Shown in pieces: positions 1-7,811 of a stretch of 42,174 nt of DNA. Under the pieces are notes generated by a model that was not told where the DNA came from, searched no databases, and worked only from the letters and a program-made list of their open reading frames with translations. Numbering within the stretch: position 1 is the stretch's first letter; each line of letters opens with the position of its first letter. Made by a program: the position numbers and the translations under genes. Source of the stretch: Acidobacteriota bacterium (GTDB lineage Bacteria; Acidobacteriota; Terriglobia; Acidiferrales; UBA7541); NCBI GenBank assembly GCA_003224085.1, contig QHYK01000090.1, positions 1 through 42,174 of the forward strand, in the 5' to 3' direction.

Positions 1-158
1 TCGGGTCTCCCTACATCCCTACCCAGGATCGACCGCCTGCCGGGTCTCGGCGAGAGCCTTTCCCGAACCCGTGTCCGCTCTCCTTCATTAGACACCGAAG
101 GAAGCGGGTTTGTTTCCCAGTACTTGGCTCCGGTAAGGAGCCATGAACAACGTTCCCG

Positions 159-491
159 CTAAGGGGCCGCAATAACTTCGACGCGTAGGATGTCAATTGT
201 GGCACCGCTCGTTGGCCAATGCAATGGAACCATTGGGCGGTTTTGGGCAGTTGACCGTTTGCCGTGAAGGGAGCAAAGGTACGCAGCTGACAGCCGACAG
301 CTCATAGGTGACAGTGGGCCGAAGATGGAGATTTTTTCGCCCGTTTCTTGGTCGGAGATGAGGTATTCACGGGGCGAGAATGCGGCGAGCCTTTTGACGC
401 GCGTCTTGGCGCGTTCCAGATTGTCCGCTTGTTCGAGCAAGCGAGGAGTGCCGTCGCTTTCCACCCTGGAGATGTGGAATGGCTGGGACAT
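159..491 (-). CDS. small conserved hypothetical protein
   Basis: A reading frame of about 110 codons. The N-terminal half (MSQPFHISRVESDGTPR, followed by a helix rich in Glu, Arg and Lys and then EYLISDQETGEKISIF) reads like a compact soluble domain. Similar short proteins are, from memory, common in Acidobacteriota, but their function is unknown. I chose the ATG at 491 because the conserved-looking part begins there; the frame is open upstream to 569. No clear ribosome binding site is visible. The last ~45 residues after ISIF are low in character, so the ancestral stop may have been lost. It is divergent from the aldolase gene that follows. Confidence 0.5.
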   Translation of the reverse strand: MSQPFHISRVESDGTPRLLEQADNLERAKTRVKRLAAFSPREYLISDQETGEKISIFGPLSPMSCRLSAAYLCSLHGKRSTAQNRPMVPLHWPTSGATIDILRVEVIAAP

Positions 492-561
492 GGCTTTTAG
501 CAACCAGCAACGAAACGGGTCCGACAGGGAAGATTGAATCATAGGCTTGGCTCCGTGTCTA

Positions 562-702
562 CCGCCCAAAATGGGCGGATTTATACATTTCTATACGGTC
601 ATTTTCGTTGCTTGGGCGCAAACTATGCGGATGCGAGGCTGTGGAAAGCTCGCTCTGAGAACGCGAAGAATGCCGGCGGCACGAAAGCGGCGGCAAGCCG
701 CC
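562..702. repeat. two short inverted repeats in the 492-797 intergenic region
   Basis: The gap between the divergent genes at 491 and 798 holds two perfect hairpins: CCGCCCA-AAA-TGGGCGG at 562-578 and GGCGGC-AA-GCCGCC at 689-702. The first lies just upstream of the minus-strand gene and is followed by an AT-rich stretch. They could be operators or transcript hairpins. Nothing else in the gap is recognisable. Confidence 0.4.
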
Positions 703-797
703 ATTCGGGGCTCACGGTAAACCGCTCCCCAAAGGAAAGCGGAGTAGTATCATTGCGCCGATCCGAAGCGATTGCCTTCCCACAAGGAGAAACGCCG

Positions 798-1667
798 ATG
801 AAAGCGCGGTATTCCCTCTCACTGACTACGGTTTGTGTGGCGGTGTCCTGGATTGCCTTCGGAGGAGCGCAGGCGCAGCAGCAGAAGGCGCCGGTGCGGA
901 TGTTCAACACGGCGAAGCAAAAGCTTCGCGAAGGAAAGACGATTGTCGGCGCCACGGTGTTCTCTCCCGACCCGAACATTTATTGCGCCATTGCCAACGC
1001 GGGATACGACTATCTGTGGATCGAGATGCAGCACAGTCCATTGATGTTTGAGGATGTGGCCAAAATGATTTGGGCGTGCCGAGGAGCTTCAGCGATGCCA
1101 TTTATTCGCGTGCCGGACGCGACCGAGGGCGATATCCAGAAGGCGACCGACATCGGCGCGGTGGGCATTATCGTTCCCACGGTGGACACCGTGGAGAAGG
1201 CGCAGGCGGCGGTGAAATGGTCGAAGTATCCGCCCGAGGGCCGGCGCAGCCAGGGCAACGGGCAATACGGGGCGCTGTGGGGAAGCGACTACCGGCAAAT
1301 CGCCAATGAAAACATGGTGGTGGTGATTATGATTGAGACGCCCATCGGGGTGGAAAACGCGGAAAAGATTGCGTCGGTTCCGGGGATTGACGTGATTTTC
1401 GCGGCGAGCACCGACCTGGGGAATTTTTCCGGGCATCGGCAGGGCGAGAAGGAGTACGAAGCGCTGGTTACGCGAATCCACGACGTGACGCTGCAGCATG
1501 GGATCCGGTTAGGCGGGCCGCAGGCGTGGAAAGGCCGTCCGGGATTCACATTTTTTCAGGGGCCGGGAGAGACGCAACTTATCGAAGCGGGAGCGAAGGT
1601 AGACCTTTCAGCCAAGCCCGAGGCAAAGCCGGGAGTCCCACTGTTGGAAGGCGGGAAGCCACAATAG
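798..1667 (+). CDS. secreted HpcH/HpaI-type aldolase
   Basis: A 289-residue protein of the HpcH/HpaI aldolase/citrate lyase family, whose members cleave or form 2-keto-3-deoxy acids by a metal-dependent aldol reaction. After a Sec-type signal peptide (residues 1-22, ending AQAQ) come the family landmarks: the MQHSP segment carrying the active-site His, IRVPDA with the substrate Arg, IIVPTVDTVEKA, YPPEGRRS, and the metal-binding IETPIG and STDLGN blocks. The ATG at 798 follows AAGGAGA at 784-790 and begins the signal peptide; the open frame upstream to 534 is unlikely to be coding. Export is unusual, since characterised HpaI enzymes are cytoplasmic. The usual ...TEH... is MQH and the usual GPADLS is ASTDLG, so the substrate may differ. 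Confidence 0.85.
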   Translation: MKARYSLSLTTVCVAVSWIAFGGAQAQQQKAPVRMFNTAKQKLREGKTIVGATVFSPDPNIYCAIANAGYDYLWIEMQHSPLMFEDVAKMIWACRGASAMPFIRVPDATEGDIQKATDIGAVGIIVPTVDTVEKAQAAVKWSKYPPEGRRSQGNGQYGALWGSDYRQIANENMVVVIMIETPIGVENAEKIASVPGIDVIFAASTDLGNFSGHRQGEKEYEALVTRIHDVTLQHGIRLGGPQAWKGRPGFTFFQGPGETQLIEAGAKVDLSAKPEAKPGVPLLEGGKPQ

Positions 1668-1705
1668 AGGAAAATAGAAAAGGAAAATGGAAAATCGTAT
1701 TCGTT

Positions 1706-1876
1706 GCCATTCCGAGCGCAGCGAGCAAGCCCCCTTTGCAAGGGGTCAAGAAAGAGAGATTCCTCGTGGCTGCGCTCCTCGGAATGACAATTTTGTGAGC
1801 GCTTTGCGGGTGGCGGCTGCAAACGGGGGCGCAGCATTTCCTCGGGCTCGGGATAAAGCTGCGCCCCTACAGAAAG
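1706..1876. repeat. interspersed inverted-repeat elements
   Basis: The 1668-1933 gap holds two REP-like units. The first pairs CATTCCGAGCGCAGCGAG (near 1709-1726) with a matching arm near 1768-1788 that ends TCGGAATGAC. The second has GGGGGCGCAGC at about 1825-1835 opposed by GCTGCGCCCCTAC near 1859-1871. A related GGGGCGCG...GTGCCCCTACGA unit sits near 41943-41998. They look like dispersed genomic repeats between convergent genes and may also act as weak terminators. Confidence 0.55.
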
Positions 1877-1933
1877 AAACACAAATAGGGTGACGAGGCT
1901 CGGCTACCGGCTGGCCGGGCTGTTGGAGCTGGC

Positions 1934-2365
1934 TCAGCTTGCCGCCGGTGTTGGCGAGGCGCTGCAGGAGCCAAGATCCTTTACCAGCTTCTGAGCCGTG
2001 AACGTCTGGGTGCCACCGACGCCCCTGGAGGTCTTACCCTTAAGCAGCACGCGCTGGCCGGGCTTGAGATATACATCGCCAAGGACAAGAGCGTAGGTCT
2101 TGTTGTTCTTTTCGTCGAGCAGACGCAGACCATCATCGCCTGGTTGGACGCAACCGGTCATGCGGCCGTGGTAGTGAAGCGCAAGAAAGAGCGTACCCAC
2201 GCCGGCGGCCGCGCCCGCTCCAATGGCGGCTCCTTTCGAGGAGCTGTAACCGCCCGTGCCCCCGCCGCCAGTCCCGCCTCCGCCGCCGTATTGGGCGGCA
2301 GCCTGGCCGGCCGCGACGAGCGCAAGCGAACAAACCAGAACGAGCCGGACGAGATTCCTGCTCAA
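1934..2365 (-). CDS. glycine-rich secreted protein of unknown function
   Basis: A product of about 143 residues: signal peptide (SRNLVRLVLVCSLALVAAG, cut after AAAQ), a YGGGGGTGGGGTGGYSSSKG linker, a small Gly/Ala hydrophobic stretch (AAIGAGAAAGVGTLFLAL), then a folded-looking C-terminal part with one Cys before GDDGLRLLD, a YALVLGDVYLKPGQRVLLKGK segment, and a second Cys near the end. The C-terminal part resembles a small OB- or SH3-like barrel, but I do not recognise the family. A TTG start at 2365 is proposed because GGGGAGG lies immediately upstream at 2376-2370 and the signal peptide begins there; the frame is open upstream to 2692. It is divergent from the XRE gene. Confidence 0.6.
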   Translation of the reverse strand: MSRNLVRLVLVCSLALVAAGQAAAQYGGGGGTGGGGTGGYSSSKGAAIGAGAAAGVGTLFLALHYHGRMTGCVQPGDDGLRLLDEKNNKTYALVLGDVYLKPGQRVLLKGKTSRGVGGTQTFTAQKLVKDLGSCSASPTPAAS

Positions 2366-2589
2366 CAAACCTCCCCGTTGCAAAGAAGAAACTATACAGA
2401 CCTTATTCACAGACCTTTCAAACAAAATTGCACCTTTTGTCGGGTTTGAACAGAAAGCGCTTTCCATATCGACAGGAGAACCGCATAAAAAATTCCAAGC
2501 CTTTGGGTAAAGATTTGAAGGCCGGAAACAGGCTCCCTGGGGCGACGGGATGTTCCTTTGAGAGATAACTTTGCCCTTAAGACCATTTC

Positions 2590-2617
2590 TTGACTTTCTT
2601 TTTACCTGGGTTAGACA
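2590..2617 (+). promoter_or_regulatory. possible promoter for the XRE gene
   Basis: TTGACT at 2590-2595 and TAGACA at 2612-2617 are separated by 16 bp, about 100 bp upstream of the XRE start. The -35 is good and the -10 is weak, so this is tentative. The rest of the 2366-2716 intergenic stretch shows no other recognisable element. Confidence 0.3.
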
Positions 2618-2716
2618 TCTGCGGGAGACGGATGCCCAAGGAGTTAGCTCGGCATTAATGGCATCGGGGAGATTACCTAATTTACTATGCATACCGGGAT
2701 GTTGTACGCTGCGGTT

Positions 2717-3115
2717 ATGCTGATCGGCCAGAAGTTAAGGGAAATTCGCGAAGCCAAAAACATGAGCCAGGTTGAAATCTCGGAGGCCACCGGGCTGGTG
2801 CAACCTTACGTATCTCGCGTGGAGAACGGTCACACCGTCCCGGGTGTGGAAACTCTGGAGAAATGGGCCAGCGCTCTGAAGGTTCCTCTTTATCAGATTC
2901 TGTACGACGGTGAAGAGCCGCCGAAGCCGTTGAAACTTTCCGGGAACAACAACCGCGAGCTGTGGGGAAACTCGGGCCGGCACTCGCACGATCTCAAGCG
3001 GTTGCGGCAATATTTGTCGCGGATGAAGGAAGAAGAGCGAGAGCTGCTCATGTCGCTGGCTGGACGGATGGCGTCGCGGTCGCGGCGAAATTCCAGTGAA
3101 TCGGAAGAATCTTAG
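2717..3115 (+). CDS. XRE-family helix-turn-helix regulator
   Basis: A 132-residue DNA-binding protein. The N-terminal HTH_3 domain covers roughly residues 1-65 (LIGQKLREIREAKNMSQVE ... PYVSRVENGHTVPGVETLE), with the typical SQ-x-ISEATG and SRVENG helices. The C-terminal part is charged and helical (RLRQYLSRMKEEERELLMSL) and ends in a Ser/Glu tail. It has no partner toxin next to it, so a chromosomal regulator is more likely than an antitoxin. The ATG at 2717 matches the usual N-terminus of the family; an upstream ATG at 2687 in the same frame is possible. It is convergent with the thioredoxin gene, leaving an 10-bp gap. Confidence 0.85.
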   Translation: MLIGQKLREIREAKNMSQVEISEATGLVQPYVSRVENGHTVPGVETLEKWASALKVPLYQILYDGEEPPKPLKLSGNNNRELWGNSGRHSHDLKRLRQYLSRMKEEERELLMSLAGRMASRSRRNSSESEES

Positions 3116-3125
3116 CGCCGTCGCG

Positions 3126-3656
3126 CTATGGAGAATCGGCGTCGGAGTCGTCTGAGGATTCGATGCCAGCGCGGGAGATGAGCTGGCGCAGAGCAGCTTC
3201 GCCGGCGGCGCCTCGCTGCGTGCCAGCGATGAAGCCGTCGCGGTCAATCACCACATAAATGGGATACACGTTGGCCTGGTACATCGCCGCGAGATTGGTG
3301 TCTTCCATCATGACAATTTTGCAATTGCGGGGATGCTGCTCCAGATATTTCTTGACGGTTTTCTTGGATTCGCCGACGTTGATGGCGAGAAGAATGAGGC
3401 CTTGGGGGCCAAGTTCCTTACCGATTTTGTCCACGAAGGCGGCTTCGTCAGCGCAAAAGCCGCACCAGGTGGTCCAGAATTCGAAGAGAGCCACTTTGCC
3501 TTTGATGGAGTCGTTCGTGAATTTCTCGCCTGCGGTGGTTGTGGCGGAAAAGTGCGGAGCGGGTTCTTTGTCCTTGGAGCCGGCGGCAAGACCGAAAGCG
3601 CTGAGGAGCAATGCTCCGGAGAGTGCACCGCGGAGGAAAATGATTCGAACGCGCAT
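3126..3656 (-). CDS. TlpA-like periplasmic thioredoxin
   Basis: A 176-residue protein with an N-terminal signal or anchor (residues 1-25), then a TlpA/AhpC-TSA thioredoxin fold. The redox motif is WCGFC (C65, C68), preceded by ALFEFWTTW and followed by the cis-Pro in VYP (P132) and IYVVIDRDG. The family carries out disulfide reduction or thiol-disulfide exchange outside the cytoplasm, often for cytochrome c or copper-protein maturation. The C-terminus is an acidic tail (SSDDSDADSP). The start ATG at 3656 opens the signal peptide. Nothing next to it suggests a dedicated partner, so the client is unknown. Confidence 0.85.
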   Translation of the reverse strand: MRVRIIFLRGALSGALLLSAFGLAAGSKDKEPAPHFSATTTAGEKFTNDSIKGKVALFEFWTTWCGFCADEAAFVDKIGKELGPQGLILLAINVGESKKTVKKYLEQHPRNCKIVMMEDTNLAAMYQANVYPIYVVIDRDGFIAGTQRGAAGEAALRQLISRAGIESSDDSDADSP

Positions 3657-3853
3657 GCGGGGAAGTTAGCACAGAAAACGGAAGTTGGAGGTTAGAGATT
3701 GGAGGTTAGAGAAGAAACAAGACACCAAACCGACCGGCATTTTCCGTTCATGATCAAAACCACAGTTCCAACAACACACGTCCGAAAAATCCGCGGGAGT
3801 AGTATTCGAGCCGAGGGTGTGCTAAAGAGGGCGCGGAAGTGGCCGGAGGGAAC

Positions 3854-4768
3854 ATGCGGAGAGAGCGAAGGCGTGGGTTCATTCTGCGTAGGTTTGTCCT
3901 TCTTCTGACGATTGACGTAACCGCAGTAAACGTGGCTCCCGCTTACGGCCAGACAACTGGGGCGGCGGCGGACAAAACTATCGCGGTGTTTGGACAAGCG
4001 ATCCATTACTGGGACGTCGGGTCGGGGCCGGTGGTGGTGCTGGTGCATGGACTCGGAAGCCGCAAAGAAGATTGGCTGCCGGTGCTGGAGCCTCTGGGGC
4101 AAAAATACCGATTGCTGGTGCCTGACCAAATCGGGTTCGGAAAATCGGACAAGCCGCTGCTGGACTACAGCGTGCAGACGTACGTGGATTTTCTAAATGA
4201 ATTCCTGCGCCAGCTGAAAGTGGAAAAGGTGAGCCTGGTGGGCGAGTCGCTGGGCGGATGGATTTCCGCGTTGTACGCCGTGGAATTGGGCGACGGCGCG
4301 CATTTGATCCCCGCGGAGAAGCTGGTTCTCGTGGACGCGGCGGGGCTAAAACAAGATGCGCCGATTCCGAATCTGAACCCAAGTTCGCTGGCGACGATGC
4401 GCGGGTTGATGGAAGCGGTGTTTTATGACACGAGTTGGCTCAATGATGATGCGCTGCGGAAGATTTTCACCGACAAGTTATCAGCGCATGACGGGTACAC
4501 CGTGAGGAGTCTAATGGTCAATCCTGCGCTGGCGACGGAAAGATTGGATGACCGCTTGGGAAAGATCAAGATGCCGACACTGGTGGTGTGGGGCAGGCAG
4601 GACAAGTTGCTGCCGATCACCTCGGGAGAACGGTACGCGGCAGGAATCGCGGGAGCAAAGCTCGTGAGCTTCGACAAGTGCGGGCACGTGCCGCCGATAG
4701 AAAAAACAGAGGAATTTGTAGCGGCGGTGACGGCGTTCCTGGGTGGAGGAACCGCGGCAACGCGTTGA
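3854..4768 (+). CDS. secreted alpha/beta hydrolase
   Basis: A 304-residue alpha/beta-hydrolase-fold enzyme with an Arg-rich N-terminus and signal peptide (about residues 1-32). The oxyanion-hole motif is VHGLGSR (64-70), the nucleophile elbow GESLGG places Ser at 132, the acid is probably D250 in WGRQDKLLP, and the base is H278 in CGHVPP, so the triad is complete. The family hydrolyses esters, epoxides, haloalkanes or C-C bonds, and the substrate cannot be told. I chose the ATG at 3854 because GGAGGG lies at 3845-3850; a GTG at 3839 in the same frame is an alternative. It stands alone, followed by a decayed region. Confidence 0.8.
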   Translation: MRRERRRGFILRRFVLLLTIDVTAVNVAPAYGQTTGAAADKTIAVFGQAIHYWDVGSGPVVVLVHGLGSRKEDWLPVLEPLGQKYRLLVPDQIGFGKSDKPLLDYSVQTYVDFLNEFLRQLKVEKVSLVGESLGGWISALYAVELGDGAHLIPAEKLVLVDAAGLKQDAPIPNLNPSSLATMRGLMEAVFYDTSWLNDDALRKIFTDKLSAHDGYTVRSLMVNPALATERLDDRLGKIKMPTLVVWGRQDKLLPITSGERYAAGIAGAKLVSFDKCGHVPPIEKTEEFVAAVTAFLGGGTAATR

Positions 4769-4865
4769 TCGAAGCCTTCCTATTTCATACTTGAGAAAAT
4801 CAAATTAGTCGGCACCTAGGGAAACGAGGGCTATAGGTGTGGGCACTCTCCCGCAGGGGGATTCC

Positions 4866-5515
4866 ATGAGAACCGAGAAGAATCGATTCGCCGAGGTAGT
4901 GTGCGCCGCGGCCCTGACCTTGCTTGGCGCGGTCACCGCGCACGGGCAGGGCCCCAACTTCAATCCAGGTTGCGCGTTGCCGTTTGCCCAAGATTGCAAC
5001 AACCCCTGATCCTTTCGTGAGCTGCGGCAATTGCGGCGTAGGTTCCGATCACAGCGGCGGAGATTGCTGCAAAGTCCGCCGAAAGCAAGGCGAAGAATAA
5101 TCTTTGCGGGGACATAACCCACAAAACCGTGGTGGCCTTCAACACCCTGACCCAAATGCAAGCACTAATAAAGCCTCCGAAGTTCAACAAGAATGCATTG
5201 GGCGATCGCCACCCGGTTAAGAACATTTTTCCGGTGGGCAACCAAAAGATTGGCGAGGGCAGCGTGGTGCAGATCAAGGCTTTTGTCAAAGAGGCGCACA
5301 TTTCCGACTGCAACGGCGGCGAGGAAGTGAATTGCAAGAAGACCGGATCTGAGGTGAACGACATCCACATTCCGTTAATAGACCCTACTTCGCCCAACCC
5401 GCAGACCGTAGACGAGTGCAACAGCGTGACGGCGGAGATGATTCCGCACTTCCGGCCCGCCACATGGTCAGAATTCGACATGAAAACGCCGGTGAGCAAT
5501 CCGGTGCGCGTCATG
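4866..5515 (+). pseudogene. frameshifted, truncated secreted protein gene
   Basis: The ATG at 4866 opens a 47-codon frame with a signal peptide (EVVCAAALTLLGAVTAHGQ) and GPNFNPGCALPF, stopping at 5009. From about 5043 a different frame continues with AAEIAAKSAESKAKNNLCGD, then ALIKPPKFN, GEGSVVQIKAFVKEAHISDC, and a segment ending ATWSEFDMK and SNPVRV. Together they read as one secreted protein of unknown function with a frameshift between about 4985 and 5043. Recognisable sequence stops near 5515, where a different gene fragment begins, so the 3' end was probably lost in a deletion. A sequencing error could explain the frameshift but not the missing end. Confidence 0.55.
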
Positions 5516-6424
5516 ATACCCATTGCTGTTCCAACAAGGCGAAACCACTTTCGGAGTTCCGATTGCGGACGGTCAACATCCGCACGATTTCATCATGGAG
5601 GTGGCTGGTCTTTGCGATCTGAAGCTCGGCGAGAAGAGCGTTCTCTCCTTCTACTTCGCGCCCGTGGGTGATCCGGCGATCGGGCCGACGGCTTACGCGC
5701 ATCGGGCCTCTGCCTCTGAAAATCCAGTCGGCGCGCTCGGTCACCACCAGGAGGATTCGACGCACATCGCAGACGATGTTGTCACCGTCGGATTTACACA
5801 CCGCATGGCGCGAATCGAAGCCTCGGGCTTCCACGGCCGCGAGCCGGACGAGTTCCGGTGGGACATCATCAAGGAAAGATCGATTCGTGGTCTACGCGGT
5901 TGACCATCGAACCAGGCAAGAATTGGAGCGGGCAGTATTCCTACGCACGGATTACCAGTATCGAAGCACTTTATCCAAGCGAAAACCAAGAGCGCATGAC
6001 GGCTTCCGTCACGTACAACCGCCCGTTCTATGACGGAAACTGGGCCAATACGCTGCTTTGGGGGCTTACTCGCTCACTGCGAGACAACGTGATTTTTAAC
6101 AGCCATCTCTTGGAATCAACTGTGCGTTTTCGCATGAGGAATTACGCTTGGGCGCGAATTGAAAGCGCGGAACGATCTAATGAACTGATCCACGGAGAAA
6201 GTCCATTGCCTCCCGGATTTCCGGAGCAGCCCATCGGACAGGTTCAAGCTTACACGGTCGCGTATGACAGCGACATTGCTCTGGTTCCCCACTTGTCTTC
6301 AGCGATCGGCGCGCAGTTTACAACTTACGGAGTGCCAGAGCGTCTGAAACCTATCTACGGCGCCCACCCGGTGGGAGTTGCCGTGTTCCTGCGACTGCGT
6401 CCGTTCTCTGGCCGAGCGAAATAG
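5516..6424 (+). pseudogene. truncated, frameshifted outer-membrane-like protein gene
   Basis: The first part (about 5523-5870) reads QQGETTFGVPIADGQHPHD, LGEKSVLSFYFAPVGDPAIGP, LGHHQEDSTHIADDVVTVGF and ends in EFRWDI. The reading then jumps frame near 5865-5872 to GKIDSWSTRLTIEPGKNWSG and runs to VGVAVFLRLRPFSGRAK at 6424. Alternating hydrophobic/polar strands with aromatic residues suggest a beta-barrel or outer-membrane protein. From memory, a full-length family in Acidobacteriota matches both halves, but the N-terminus (signal peptide) is absent here. The gene is therefore cut at its 5' end and frameshifted. It is joined directly to the unrelated fragment on its left. Confidence 0.6.
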
Positions 6425-6462
6425 CAACCAGTTATTGTGTGATTCCTGTTTGATCGCCTCGC

Positions 6463-7122
6463 TTAAGGTCGATGGAATAAGACGCGAAAGCGGCGAACGT
6501 CCGGTTCACTGACGTCAGGGAGAATGTCAAACAAGACTTCTTTGAGACCGTGAGCGGTGAAAGCCGAGATCTCGGCGCGGGTGAGGGGCCACGGCATCTG
6601 CCCTTCCGGATCCGAAGGTTCGCGGTGGCGGGCAATCACGAGCAAGAGACCGCCCGGACGAAGAAACGCAGCGATATTTTTGGTCGCCTGAGGGCGAAGC
6701 GCGGCCGGCAAGACTTGGAGCGTATTGGCTTCGAAAACGAAATCGAACCGGCCGCACCAGGACGCCGGAGGGTTGAGTAAATCCGCGGCGTGGTAGGCCA
6801 CCTTGGAGTTTGGAAAGCGTTTGCGCGTGCCGCGAATCGCGGTTTCGGAAATGTCGAAAGCGGTAGTCCGAAAACCGTAAGCGGCAAGTTGCTCGGCGTC
6901 GTCTCCCAGGCCGCTGCCGACGACCAAAGCGGACTTTCCCGCGGTTTGCTGCGGATGTTGAATCCAGAAACCGACGAGATGTGGAGTGGGGTGGTAGTCC
7001 GCCCAAGGAATAGTGCTCTTCCCTTCCTCGGCTTCGCGGTAGAGTGCTTCAAACCAGCCCGTCGGGTCGCCCCGGCGATGGAATTCGGCGGCGAGTTCGC
7101 GAGCGCGCCTGCGGTCCCTCAT
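6463..7122 (-). CDS. SAM-dependent class I methyltransferase (TPMT-like)
   Basis: A 219-residue Rossmann-fold methyltransferase. The SAM-binding motif I is ALVVGSGLGDDAEQLAAYG (about residues 65-83), followed by the acidic post-I residue in TTAFDISETAI, then YHAADLLNPP and FDFVFEANTLQVLP, and a motif III-like FLRPGGLLLVIAR. The arrangement, including WIQHP before motif I, recalls thiopurine S-methyltransferase-like enzymes, which methylate small thiols, halides or metalloids. The substrate is unknown. The start ATG at 7122 is followed by a basic helix (RDRRRARELAAEFHRRGDP). It ends about 40 bp from the pseudogene and is divergent from the PilZ gene. Confidence 0.8.
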   Translation of the reverse strand: MRDRRRARELAAEFHRRGDPTGWFEALYREAEEGKSTIPWADYHPTPHLVGFWIQHPQQTAGKSALVVGSGLGDDAEQLAAYGFRTTAFDISETAIRGTRKRFPNSKVAYHAADLLNPPASWCGRFDFVFEANTLQVLPAALRPQATKNIAAFLRPGGLLLVIARHREPSDPEGQMPWPLTRAEISAFTAHGLKEVLFDILPDVSEPDVRRFRVLFHRP

Positions 7123-7178
7123 GCCACGAAATTATAGCGCGGCAGGTTAGTGGAGACCGCCCGGGGAGATAAGCAGCG

Positions 7179-7652
7179 ATGGCCCTCGCAAGCCAGTGGA
7201 CCTATTGCCGCTTGGTGAACGGAGGACTCGGTAAAACCGAGCTTTCGGGCAAATCGGCGTACTCTGGAGAAAAGGGGATGTGGCCTCGAACGCCGGTTGT
7301 TCAGCGGAGGAAAAAATTGGAGTTCAAAGAAAGACGCCGTGGGCCCAGGTACGCGTTTATCGCAAGCGCGGAACTGATCGAGCAGAAAGCGGACGTGCGC
7401 ATCGCTTCGCGTGTAAGCGAGTTGAGCATGAATGGCTGTTATCTGGACATGATGAATCCGTTCCCTACTGGCACAATGGTTCTGGTGAAAATTTCAGCGG
7501 GGGAGAACTCTTTCCAGTCCAAAGGAAAAGTCGTTTATTCCCAGATGAACATGGGCGCGGGGGTGGGATTCCTGGAGTACGACCAAGCCGCGCGTGTCGT
7601 GCTGGAGCGCTGGATGGATGAGGCCGGGAAGGAAGCGTTGAAGCAAAACTGA
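7179..7652 (+). CDS. PilZ-domain protein
   Basis: A single-domain PilZ protein, 157 residues from the ATG at 7179. The c-di-GMP-binding signature is visible: an Arg-rich ERRRGPRY stretch, then LSMNGCYL about 30 residues on, corresponding to RxxxR and (D/N)xSxxG; here the acidic residue before Ser is replaced, as SELSMNG. GKVVYSQMNMGAGVGFLEY completes the barrel. The start at 7179 has GGGGAGAT at 7163-7170. The ATG at 7278 (MWPRTPVVQRRKK) matches the usual PilZ N-terminus better, in which case 7179-7277 is leader sequence with a hairpin. It probably acts as a c-di-GMP receptor. Confidence 0.8.
   Translation: MALASQWTYCRLVNGGLGKTELSGKSAYSGEKGMWPRTPVVQRRKKLEFKERRRGPRYAFIASAELIEQKADVRIASRVSELSMNGCYLDMMNPFPTGTMVLVKISAGENSFQSKGKVVYSQMNMGAGVGFLEYDQAARVVLERWMDEAGKEALKQN
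7227..7241 (+). other. hairpin at the 5' end of the PilZ gene
   Basis: CTCGGT-AAA-ACCGAG is a perfect 6-bp stem. It lies inside the PilZ gene if translation starts at 7179, or in the 5' leader if it starts at 7278. It could influence which start is used. I could not match the region to a known riboswitch. Confidence 0.35.
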
Positions 7653-7811
7653 CCCCCCCGAGCCGGAAAAGCAAGACGACGCAGTTTCCTCGGTAATTCG
7701 CTCGCTATTCTTGAGCGCAGAGTTCTCCAATCAAAACAGCTGAGAGTCAACCATGCAGGTCTTGCTCGAGAAGCTTCGTCTCTTCAGAAATGCTTCCCGG
7801 TTTTTCTGTTC

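Noticed and set aside
534-797. Upstream extension of the aldolase frame
   Set aside because: The added residues are low in character and would hide the signal peptide. The ATG at 798 has a good ribosome binding site.
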